Positions 44,216-50,717 of a stretch of DNA of 50,717 nucleotides are shown piece by piece (the first letter of the stretch is position 1; the number at the start of each line of letters is the position of its first letter). The notes under the pieces were generated by a model that saw only the letters and a program-made list of their open reading frames with translations, searched no databases and was not told where the DNA came from. Both the position numbers and the translations under genes were made by a program. Source of the DNA: Aliarcobacter sp. (lineage in GTDB: Bacteria > Campylobacterota > Campylobacteria > Campylobacterales > Arcobacteraceae); assembly GCA_017995775.1 (NCBI GenBank), contig JAGOIF010000006.1, positions 1 to 50,717 of the forward strand. The letters are read 5' to 3'.

Positions 44216-44703
44216 AGATAACTGTATTAAATACAGGAGGAACATTTAACAAAAGATATAATCCAATCAAAGGATTACTTGAAGTTCCAAGTGATAATAT
44301 AGCATTAGACAAGATTGTAAAATCTTGTTTTAATGTTGATTTTGAGATAAAAAATATAGTTTCAAAAGATAGTTTAGACTTCACACAAGAAGATAGAGAA
44401 ATAATTTTAGAAAATATATTAAATAGTAAAAGTGATAAAATTATAATCATTCATGGAACTGATACAGTTGATTTAACTTCAAAATTTATTGAAGATAAAG
44501 TAGGAAACAAAAAAATAGTTTTCACAGGTGCTATGGTTCCTATGAGTATTGATGAGGTTGAAGCTACCATGAATTTTTCTCAAGCAATAGGATTTTTAAA
44601 TGCACCTATTGAAAATGGTATTTATTTATCAATGCATGGGGTTGTAGTTGAACACTCGAAACTAAAAAAAGATAGAAATGTTGGACAGTTTTTAATCTGC
44701 TAG
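44212..44703 (+). CDS. Short asparaginase-family protein (N-terminal domain only)
   Basis: 163 residues, about half the length of a type I/II L-asparaginase. The first active-site motif LNTGGTFNKRYNPIKG (catalytic Thr in TGGTF) and the second HGTDTVDLTSKFIE (HGTDT) are intact, then FTGAMVPMS and a Gly-containing MHGVVV. The protein stops where the second domain would start. Single-domain versions are, to my knowledge, common in Campylobacterota, so this need not be a truncation. With aspA it could supply aspartate from asparagine for fumarate, but catalytic activity without the C-terminal domain is uncertain. Confidence 0.8.
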   Translation: MKITVLNTGGTFNKRYNPIKGLLEVPSDNIALDKIVKSCFNVDFEIKNIVSKDSLDFTQEDREIILENILNSKSDKIIIIHGTDTVDLTSKFIEDKVGNKKIVFTGAMVPMSIDEVEATMNFSQAIGFLNAPIENGIYLSMHGVVVEHSKLKKDRNVGQFLIC

Positions 44704-44711
44704 GAGTAAAA

Positions 44712-45311
44712 ATGAAAGAATTTATAGAAACTTTAAAATCTTGTGGTTACGATGCACATTTTGTTAAGACAAAAGAAGAAGCATTTGACTTATCAAAAAC
44801 ATATATAAAATCAAATATGAGTGTTGGGCTTGGTGGAAGTGAAACGGTAAAAGAGATAGGATTGCTTGATTATTTAGTAAATAAAAAAGATATCACTTTA
44901 CATAATCAATATGAAGCTGGTATTTCTATGGAAGAAAATATCAAAAGAAGAAGACAAGGAATTGTTTCTGATATTTTTGTTTCAAGTACAAATGCAATCA
45001 CAAAAGATGGAAAACTAGTAAATGCAGATGGAAGTGGAAATAGGGTGGCAGCACTTTCTTATGGACCTACAAATGTGTTATTGATTGTTGGAGTTAATAA
45101 AATCGTTGAAGATTTAGATGCAGGTTTCAAAAGAGTGATGGAAGTTGCAGCTACAAAGAATATAAATAGAATAAATAAAAAAGCAATTGAGATGGGAAAA
45201 GAGCCAAAATATAACCATGATAATATCGCAAATAAATTTTCATGGATAAAAGCAGATGATGAAATAGGCAGAATCATTATAATTTTAGTTGATGAAGAGT
45301 TGGGATATTAA
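44712..45311 (+). CDS. LUD-domain protein (LutC/YkgG-like)
   Basis: 199 residues, single LUD (DUF162) domain: AHFVKTKEEAFDLSKTYI, SVGLGGSETVKEIGLLDYLV, DIFVSSTNAITKDGKLVNAD and GSGNRVAALSYGPTNVLLIV. LutC is part of the LutABC lactate-oxidising complex, but no lutA or lutB is nearby; stand-alone LUD proteins have unclear roles. It starts 8 nt after the asparaginase-like gene with TAGGAGTAAAA, making an aspA-asparaginase-LUD operon. Confidence 0.85.
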   Translation: MKEFIETLKSCGYDAHFVKTKEEAFDLSKTYIKSNMSVGLGGSETVKEIGLLDYLVNKKDITLHNQYEAGISMEENIKRRRQGIVSDIFVSSTNAITKDGKLVNADGSGNRVAALSYGPTNVLLIVGVNKIVEDLDAGFKRVMEVAATKNINRINKKAIEMGKEPKYNHDNIANKFSWIKADDEIGRIIIILVDEELGY

Positions 45312-45390
45312 GAGTAATATTTTTATTTAAAAGTAACATAACATTACTTTAGATAAAATGCCCAAAATTAAATAAATTAGGAAATATTAT

Positions 45391-46317
45391 ATGGCAATTT
45401 ATACATGTGGACACACAACACCTGATTCAGATTCTATTTGTTCAGCAATTTCATTAGCATATTTATTAAATAAAATAGGAAGACCAGCAATTCCTGCACG
45501 ACAAGGACCTGTTAGTCCTGAGACTCAATTTATCTTAGATAAATTTGGATTTGAAGCTCCATTATTAAAAACTGAGTTTGCTGGTGAAGAATTATTTATC
45601 ACTGATTATTCAGATAAAGGTCAAGCGCCAGCTGATATAGATAAAGCAACAGTTGTTGGAATCGTAGATCATCATAAACTTGGTGACATCACAACTTCAA
45701 CTCCATTAGAGTGTTGGATTAGACCAGTTGGATGTACAAATACAATCGTAAAAGAGATGTATGATTATCATAAAGTTGAAATACCTGCAAATATTGCAGG
45801 AATTATGTTATGTGCGATTTTATCTGATACTGTTATTTTTAAATCACCAACTTGTACTGATATTGATATTAAAATTGTAAGAGAACTAGCTACTATTGCA
45901 GGTGTTGAAGATTTTGGTGCACTTGGAATGGAAATGTTCAAAGTTAAATCAGCAGTTTCAGGTGTTCCTGTTAGAGAATTAATCTTAAGAGATTATAAGC
46001 CATTTGATATGCATGGAACAAAAGTAGGAATTGGACAACTTGAAGTTATTGATTTAGCTATTTTTGATTCTGTTAAAGCTGAACTAGAAGCTGATTTAGA
46101 AAAATTAAGAACTGAAAACAATCTTCATACAGCTTGTTTAATCTTAACAGATATTATGAAAGAAGGAAGTGAAGTGTTAGTATCTTCGCAAGATTCAAGT
46201 ATATTTGAAAAAGCATTTAATGTAAAACTTGAAAATGGAAAAGTTTGGTTAGATGGTTGTTTATCAAGAAAAAAACAAATCATTCCTTTCTTAGAACCTG
46301 CATTCGCAAAAAACTAG
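45391..46317 (+). CDS. ppaC: Manganese-dependent inorganic pyrophosphatase
   Basis: Family II (DHH) pyrophosphatase. 308 residues. N-terminal DHH domain: YTCGHTTPDSDSICSAISLA (His and two Asp metal ligands), FITDYSDKGQ, GIVDHHKLGDITTSTPLE (DHH motif) and LCAILSDTVIFKSPT. DHHA2 C-terminal domain ends SRKKQIIPFLEPAF, the R/K-K-Q substrate-binding triad. A 7-bp hairpin (45330-45350) and a possible -10 lie just upstream. A terminator follows. Confidence 0.96.
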   Translation: MAIYTCGHTTPDSDSICSAISLAYLLNKIGRPAIPARQGPVSPETQFILDKFGFEAPLLKTEFAGEELFITDYSDKGQAPADIDKATVVGIVDHHKLGDITTSTPLECWIRPVGCTNTIVKEMYDYHKVEIPANIAGIMLCAILSDTVIFKSPTCTDIDIKIVRELATIAGVEDFGALGMEMFKVKSAVSGVPVRELILRDYKPFDMHGTKVGIGQLEVIDLAIFDSVKAELEADLEKLRTENNLHTACLILTDIMKEGSEVLVSSQDSSIFEKAFNVKLENGKVWLDGCLSRKKQIIPFLEPAFAKN

Positions 46318-46345
46318 AACTTATATACAATCTAAAACCTAAAAC

Positions 46346-46376
46346 AAAAAAACAAAGCTTTTAAAGCTTTGTTTTT
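46346..46376 (+). terminator. Rho-independent terminator of ppaC
   Basis: AAAACAAAGCTTT pairs with AAAGCTTTGTTTT around a tight T/A loop, ending in a T run at 46372-46376. About 30 nt after the ppaC stop. Confidence 0.85.
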
Positions 46377-46475
46377 ACTCTTTTTAAATAAAAAATAAAC
46401 ATTAACCTAAGTTAAAAAAAATCTAAATGATAGTATGCTGGAGTGTTGTAAAAAATACAAACAAAAGGATATAAA

Positions 46476-47048
46476 ATGAAACATGAATTAATGAAATTAC
46501 CTTATGCAATTGATGCATTAGCTCCAAGTATGTCACAAGAAACTTTAGAATTCCACCACGGAAAACACCACCAAACTTATGTAAATAATTTAAATAATCT
46601 AATCCCTGGAACAGAGTTTGAAAATATGAGTTTAGAAGAAATCGTAAAAAAATCAAGTGGTGGTATTTTTAATAATGCTGCTCAAGTATTTAACCATGAT
46701 TTTTTCTTTAGTGGATTAACTCCAAATCAAACTGCAATTCCAGCTTCTGTTGAAGCTGCTTTAACAAAAGCTTTTGGATCTGTTGAAAATTTCAAAACTG
46801 AATTTGCAACAAAAACAATTGCTCAATTTGGTTCAGGTTGGGGTTGGCTTGTTCTTGATAAGGGTGAATTAAAAATCGTAACTACTTCAAATGCTGGATG
46901 TCCAATAACTGATGGTTTAAAACCAGTTTTAACATGTGACGTTTGGGAACATGCTTATTATATTGATGCAAGAAATGCAAGACCAGTATATTTAGAGAAT
47001 TTCTGGAAACTTGTAAACTGGGAATTTGTAGCTAAAAACTTAGCGTAA
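46476..47048 (+). CDS. sodB: Superoxide dismutase, Fe type
   Basis: Dismutates superoxide in the cytoplasm; no signal peptide. 190 residues. N-terminal HELMKLPYAIDALAPSMSQE with ligand His in LEFHHGKHHQTYVNNL, NHDFFFSGLTP for the second His, and the metal-binding DVWEHAYYIDARNARPVYLE (D-V-W-E-H-A-Y-Y). AAQVFNHDFFF and GSGWGWLVLD favour the Fe form. Ribosome-binding site AAAAGGA. No clear Fur box is visible upstream. Confidence 0.96.
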   Translation: MKHELMKLPYAIDALAPSMSQETLEFHHGKHHQTYVNNLNNLIPGTEFENMSLEEIVKKSSGGIFNNAAQVFNHDFFFSGLTPNQTAIPASVEAALTKAFGSVENFKTEFATKTIAQFGSGWGWLVLDKGELKIVTTSNAGCPITDGLKPVLTCDVWEHAYYIDARNARPVYLENFWKLVNWEFVAKNLA

Positions 47049-47056
47049 ATAAAAGG

Positions 47057-47089
47057 AAAAAGAGTATGAGATTTTTCATACTCTTTTTT
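47057..47089. terminator. Bidirectional terminator between sodB and the disulfide oxidoreductase gene
   Basis: AAAAAGAGTATGA (47057-47069) pairs with TCATACTCTTTTT (47076-47088), with T on the right and A on the left flank so that it works on both strands. It lies directly before the minus-strand stop at 47093. Confidence 0.88.
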
Positions 47090-47092
47090 AAT

Positions 47093-48472
47093 TTAAGAAG
47101 TTATCTTTTCATTATACTTTTCAACTTCCCTAACAGCTTCCACAGCAGCAGGAAGTAAAGCTTCACTTAATGCTGGATGAATATAAAGCATTTCTTTTAA
47201 GTGCCTTACATCATTGTTTATATGCATTACAGCTAATACTTGGTGCATCATGGTTGAACTCTCAGGTCCTATCATATGACATCCTAATATCTCATAATTT
47301 TTTGGATTTATTATAAACTTTGTAACTGGATAATCAAGTCTTAAAGACATGGCTTTTGCACTTGCTATCCAATTTGTGGTAGTTGTTACATACAGTATAT
47401 TTTGCTCTTTTGCTTTTTGTTCTGTGATTCCAACACTTGCGATTTCAGGTTCTGTAAAAACTGCATGGGGCATATATTTAAAATGTAAAGGTTCCGTGCA
47501 TTCTTCTAATAAGATTTTTCCTAGATGATTTACTTCGTATGCAGCCGCGTGTTGAAGCATATATTTTCCAGAAGCATCGCCTACTACATAAACTCCTTTT
47601 GCATTTGTTTCAAATAAGGCATCTCTTTTTATAAAACCTCTTTCATCTATTTGAATAGAGGTGTTTTCAAGGTTTAAACTATCTGTGTTTGATTCTCTAC
47701 CTGTTGCATAAAGTAGGGCTTCACTTTGGTGTTTTATTGTTGTTCCATCTTTGTTTTCAAGAATAAGATTAAATTGATTATTTTCATAGTTTGTAGTTTG
47801 AATAGTTGTATCAAATTTTATATCAACTTTTTTACTAAATTCTTTTTTAAAAATCGCAGAAATATCTTCATCTTCATTATTTAAAATTCTTTGACTTCTA
47901 ACTAATAAAGTAGTTTTTATTCCAATTGCAGAAAAAAAACTCGAAAGTTCACACGCGATAAAACCAGCCCCAACAATCGTAATAGATTTTGGAATATCGC
48001 CAATTAATGGAAATATATCATCACTAGTCCAAGCTTTTTCATGGGCTGCTTTTATTGGTTTTGTTCCTGTTGCGATTACTATTTTTGGTGCGCTTAATTC
48101 TTCATCATTTACTTTTATCACATTATTAGAAACAAAAGAACCTACACCTTTGAAAATCTGCACATTTTCATTAAATTTACGCTCATAATGAGAATCTATT
48201 TTTGAAATATAATTATTTGTTTGTTCAAATATCTTTTTCACATCAATGTTATTTATAGAAGAATCAATGAAATGCCGATTTGATTCTTTTATCGCATTTG
48301 CCACATGTGCATAACCTAATAAGAGTTTTGAAGGAACACAACCTCTATTTGGACATGTTCCTCCTAAAGAAGATTTTTCAATAATAGCAACTTTTTTACC
48401 AGCTTTTCCAGCTCTAGCAGCAAGACTGCTAGCTCTTCCTGCTCCAATAATTATTAAATCAAATTTTTTCAT
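47093..48472 (-). CDS. FAD-dependent pyridine nucleotide-disulfide oxidoreductase (dihydrolipoyl dehydrogenase-like)
   Basis: 459 residues. FAD-binding motif DLIIIGAGRASSLAARAGKA (GxGxxS/G), redox disulfide GGTCPNRGCVPSKLLLGYAH (CxxxxC, Lys nearby), NAD(P)-binding SITIVGAGFIACELSSFFSA, second FAD motif GVYVVGDASG, and the catalytic His-Glu pair HPALSEALLPAAVEAV at the C-terminus. The GGTCPNRGCVPSK form occurs in Lpd and mycothione-reductase-like enzymes. No lipoyl-protein or 2-oxoacid dehydrogenase genes are adjacent, so the true substrate is open. Single minus-strand gene. Confidence 0.88.
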   Translation of the reverse strand: MKKFDLIIIGAGRASSLAARAGKAGKKVAIIEKSSLGGTCPNRGCVPSKLLLGYAHVANAIKESNRHFIDSSINNIDVKKIFEQTNNYISKIDSHYERKFNENVQIFKGVGSFVSNNVIKVNDEELSAPKIVIATGTKPIKAAHEKAWTSDDIFPLIGDIPKSITIVGAGFIACELSSFFSAIGIKTTLLVRSQRILNNEDEDISAIFKKEFSKKVDIKFDTTIQTTNYENNQFNLILENKDGTTIKHQSEALLYATGRESNTDSLNLENTSIQIDERGFIKRDALFETNAKGVYVVGDASGKYMLQHAAAYEVNHLGKILLEECTEPLHFKYMPHAVFTEPEIASVGITEQKAKEQNILYVTTTTNWIASAKAMSLRLDYPVTKFIINPKNYEILGCHMIGPESSTMMHQVLAVMHINNDVRHLKEMLYIHPALSEALLPAAVEAVREVEKYNEKITS

Positions 48473-48525
48473 TATGTAGCCTTTTTTCTTAATTTGTTTG
48501 TATTTAAGTATATAGTAAAAGTATT

Positions 48526-49587
48526 TTATTTAAAATCTATCTTCCCTTGACTTGCTAACAATGCGCCACAAAGTTGGTATAAAACCCTAGCACCAACATT
48601 TGCATCCCAACCATCAACACTATCTCCAACTTCACATAAATCAAAACCTATGATATTTCTTCCACTTTTTACTACCATAAATATTAAATGTTCTAATTCA
48701 CCATATCTTAAACCACTTGGAACTGGAGTTCCTGTATTTGGGCAGTTTAGAGGTTCTAATCCATCAATATCGATTGATAAATAAACATTTTTTGGAAGTT
48801 GGTTGATATATGGTGCAAAAACATCTTCTAAAGATTTCCCACTTGAGAGTTGTGCTTGCATATCTGTGTCGTATAAACATGCACCTTTTACTCCATATTC
48901 TTTCATTCTATTAGCTTCTTCACTACTATAATCTCTAATTCCAAATTGAACTAAGTTTGAGATTTTGTCACATTCATTCATGGCATTATAAAAAATTGAA
49001 GCATGAGAATAAGTAAAACCCTCATAAGCCTTTCTTAGGTCGTGGTGAGCATCTACATGTAAAATCCCAAAAGCTTCAGTTTGTGTGTCGCTTAAAGCTT
49101 TAATAAGTCCAAGTGGAGATGAATGGTCACCACCAACAACAGCTACAAACTTACCTTTATTTATTTGTTCTATTGATTTATCATAAACAGATTTATTTAA
49201 AGTATTTGAAGCTTCATTTACAAATTTTAGAGCTTTTTTATTTGTTTTTTCTTTTTCAAGTGCAACAATGACTTTTAAAGCTTTTTTTCTAGCTTTGTGG
49301 CTTAACTTTAATAAACTTTTATCAGTTTCAAGCATAGCAATACCAGCTACATAAGGTTTGATATAATGAAAAGTTTCAACATCAAGTTGGTGGCTTGAAA
49401 GTCTCATAGCATCAGGTGCAAGTGCAGTTCCCTCACCATAAGAAACAGTAGCCTCCCATGGAACTGGAATTAAAACCAAACTAGCTTCGCTTGGGTCAAG
49501 TCTTCCACCAATAAATCCATCACCTTCAATTGGTGGTAATCCTAATTCTAATACTTTTATTTCTTCTTCTAAAGTTCTATAAGACAT
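48526..49587 (-). CDS. speB: Agmatinase / ureohydrolase family protein
   Basis: Mn-dependent hydrolase of the arginase/agmatinase fold, likely agmatine to putrescine plus urea. 353 residues. Metal-binding motifs: VVGGDHSSPLGLIKAL (His), FGILHVDAHHDLRKAYEG (DAHHD) and YLSIDIDGLEPLNCPNTGTP (DxD). An about 80-residue N-terminal extension precedes the core motifs, longer than E. coli SpeB (306). Substrate assignment within the family (agmatine, arginine, formiminoglutamate) is not certain from sequence. AGGAAAACAG is before the ATG; the promoter -10 is at 49626-49631. Confidence 0.88.
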   Translation of the reverse strand: MSYRTLEEEIKVLELGLPPIEGDGFIGGRLDPSEASLVLIPVPWEATVSYGEGTALAPDAMRLSSHQLDVETFHYIKPYVAGIAMLETDKSLLKLSHKARKKALKVIVALEKEKTNKKALKFVNEASNTLNKSVYDKSIEQINKGKFVAVVGGDHSSPLGLIKALSDTQTEAFGILHVDAHHDLRKAYEGFTYSHASIFYNAMNECDKISNLVQFGIRDYSSEEANRMKEYGVKGACLYDTDMQAQLSSGKSLEDVFAPYINQLPKNVYLSIDIDGLEPLNCPNTGTPVPSGLRYGELEHLIFMVVKSGRNIIGFDLCEVGDSVDGWDANVGARVLYQLCGALLASQGKIDFK

Positions 49588-49625
49588 CTGTTTTCCTAAT
49601 ATTGTTCTGATTATTTTGATTATGT

Positions 49626-49631
49626 ATTATA
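49626..49631 (-). promoter_or_regulatory. -10 element of the agmatinase gene
   Basis: TATAAT on the minus strand (CCTATAATAC), 38 nt upstream of the ATG. ATTAGGAA half-sites flank the region as a loose inverted repeat (left near 49592, right near 49638). Confidence 0.5.
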
Positions 49632-49747
49632 GGATAAATTAGGAAATAGAAATGTTAATTTTAGTTTTTATTTCAATCTGTAATATTTTTAATCCAAACA
49701 TTTTATTTATTATATAGTTCAAAATTAATAATTTAAAAGGTGTTTTT

Positions 49748-50613
49748 ATGAATGATATATCTAATATTGTAGTTTATAATGATGGTGAATTAGAATTGAA
49801 AGTTTCTATGAATGAAGAGACAATTTGGCTTACTCAATCTCAAATGTCTGAATTATTTGGCACGAGTACAGATAATATTGGACTGCATCTAAAAAACATA
49901 TATAAAGAAAAAGAATTAAATGAAAATTCAACTACCGAGAATTCCTCGGTAGTTCGTCAAGAGGGAAATAGAAAAGTAACTCGTGTTATTAAACACTATA
50001 ATTTAGATGCAATTATTTGTGTTGGATATAGAGTGAGTTCTTCAAAAGCTACAAAATTCCGTCAATGGGCAACAAAAATTCTGAAAAATTATATTCAAAA
50101 TGGATATGTAATAAATGGCGAAAAAATTACAAATGAAAGATTTGTAAATCTTGAGAATGATGTAAATACTTTAAAATCTCAGATGAATGAAGTTAAATCT
50201 TTTGTAAAAAACAATAAACTTGAAACTAATCAAGGAATATTTTTTGATGGACAAATTTATGATTCGTACAGCTTTATAATTGATTTAATAAAAACAGCAA
50301 AAGATGAAATAATTTTTATAGACAACTATATTGATGATACAGTTTTGACTCTATTTTCTAAAATCCCAACTATAAAAATCACAATTTTTACAAACATTAT
50401 TTCAAAACAACTAAAACTAGATTTTGAGAAGTATTCAAAACAATATGATAATATCACACTAAAAATTTTCCAAAATGCCCATGATAGGTTTTTGATAATT
50501 GATAAAAAGAGATTTATCACATAGGTGCAAGTCTTAAAGATTTGGGTAAAAGCTGGTTTGCTTTTTCAAAGATAAACCTTGATATTGATGAATTAATAAA
50601 AAAATTAAATTAG
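49748..50613 (+). pseudogene. RhuM-like protein with C-terminal PLD-like domain, frameshifted
   Basis: The N-terminal 100 or so residues match the RhuM virulence/DNA-binding family: ELKVSMNEETIWLTQSQMSE, LFGTSTDNIGLHLKNIYKEK, HYNLDAIICVGYRVSS and FRQWATKILKNYIQNGYVIN. A linker coiled coil precedes a PLD-like region seen in ORF6N/RhuM proteins: SFIIDLIKTAKDEIIFIDNY and NAHDRFLIIDKK. The main frame ends prematurely at TAG 50522-50524. The next frame continues the family without a gap: IYHIGASLKDLGKSWFAFSK to TAG 50611-50613. One A lost from the run at 50504-50508 explains it. About 288 residues if repaired. AAAAGG precedes the ATG. Confidence 0.8.
49930..49954. repeat. 10-bp inverted repeat inside the RhuM-like gene
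   Basis: AACTACCGAG (49930-49939) and CTCGGTAGTT (49945-49954) form a perfect 10-bp hairpin with loop AATTC, within the codons for STTENSSVV. It is the most GC-rich symmetrical element in this A/T-rich gene. Confidence 0.7.
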
Positions 50614-50620
50614 GAAAAAT

Positions 50621-50717
50621 ATGGCAGAACAACTAAAAAATTTATATTCAAAAGAGTTTATTAAAAAATTGGCAAATAGACTTTTTTTAATTTTCACAAA
50701 TTTTGAAAAAGAAGATT
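50621..50717 (+). CDS. Probable DNA alkylation repair protein, 5' part (3' end outside the window)
   Basis: ATG at 50621, preceded by TAGGAAAAAT. The 32 visible residues (MAEQLKNLYSKEFIKKLANR...) are basic and helical and resemble the start of AlkD-type HEAT-repeat DNA alkylation repair proteins of Campylobacterota (KNLYSKEFI...L). The call rests on this short match only. It starts 7 nt after the RhuM-like reading frame. Confidence 0.6.
   Translation, partial: MAEQLKNLYSKEFIKKLANRLFLIFTNFEKED

Noticed and set aside
45330-45350. 7-bp hairpin between the LUD gene and ppaC
   Set aside because: Too short and without a T run to call a terminator; could equally be a chance repeat by the ppaC promoter.
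50504-50508. Phase-variable A tract in the RhuM-like gene
   Set aside because: A run of five A is too short to argue for slipped-strand phase variation; many longer A runs occur in intact genes here.

Overview
The window looks like a chromosomal segment of an AT-rich Campylobacterota (epsilonproteobacterium), most likely of the Arcobacter / Aliarcobacter group. This is inferred from four things: low GC with short intergenic gaps; the gene order birA-parA-parB-atpF'-atpF-atpHAGDC-tolQR-tonB/tolA-tolB-pal-cpoB-slyD-fabD; an ATP synthase operon without atpB and atpE; and a signal-peptide-bearing b subunit. Nearly all of it is core housekeeping sequence. I see no tRNA, rRNA, CRISPR array, insertion sequence or prophage. 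The accessory spots are the decayed stretch at 0.75-1.3 kb and the right-hand end (RhuM-like gene and beyond).

Layout. 1-0.75 kb: 3' end of valS. 0.75-1.45 kb: a promoter with a possible 25-residue ORF, a decayed MATE-transporter tail and a 33-residue basic protein. 1.5-2.6 kb (minus): a SlyD-like prolyl isomerase and rnhB. 2.65-5.3 kb: clpB behind a promoter carrying both an HspR-type (HAIR-like) and an HrcA-type (CIRCE) operator. 5.3-10.4 kb: rpmH-rnpA-yidD-yidC-jag-mnmE plus a small exported protein. This cluster supplies L34, RNase P protein, membrane insertion and tRNA wobble modification; rnpA appears to start with AUU. 10.4-13.4 kb: sixA-like, htpX, a dacA-like carboxypeptidase and a lipoprotein. 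13.5-17.2 kb (minus): lapB-like, rnc, aroC and an M15 peptidase. 17.3-23.0 kb: dnaG, ridA, rplU-rpmA, then obg-proB-fmt. 23.1-24.0 kb (minus): an AEC-family permease.

24.0-37.6 kb: birA-parA-parB, the F1 and b/b' ATP synthase genes, then the Tol-Pal envelope system and a metal-tailed SlyD. 37.7-40.9 kb: fabD-mtnN and a sodium:alanine-type symporter whose ribosome-binding site lies inside a hairpin. 40.9-42.7 kb: a two-component pair whose kinase has an in-frame TGA. 42.8-45.3 kb: an aspartase / short asparaginase-like / LUD-domain operon. 45.4-49.6 kb: Mn-type pyrophosphatase, Fe superoxide dismutase, a flavin disulfide oxidoreductase and an agmatinase-family hydrolase. 49.7 kb to the end: a frameshifted RhuM-like gene with a PLD-like tail and the start of a probable DNA alkylation repair gene.

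I found no convincing new multi-gene system. The observations most worth checking are regulatory or decoding-related: the stacked clpB operators, the AUU start of rnpA, the hairpin hiding the symporter ribosome-binding site, possible leaderless dnaG and birA transcripts, the TGA in the histidine kinase, and the frameshift and inverted repeat in the RhuM-like gene.
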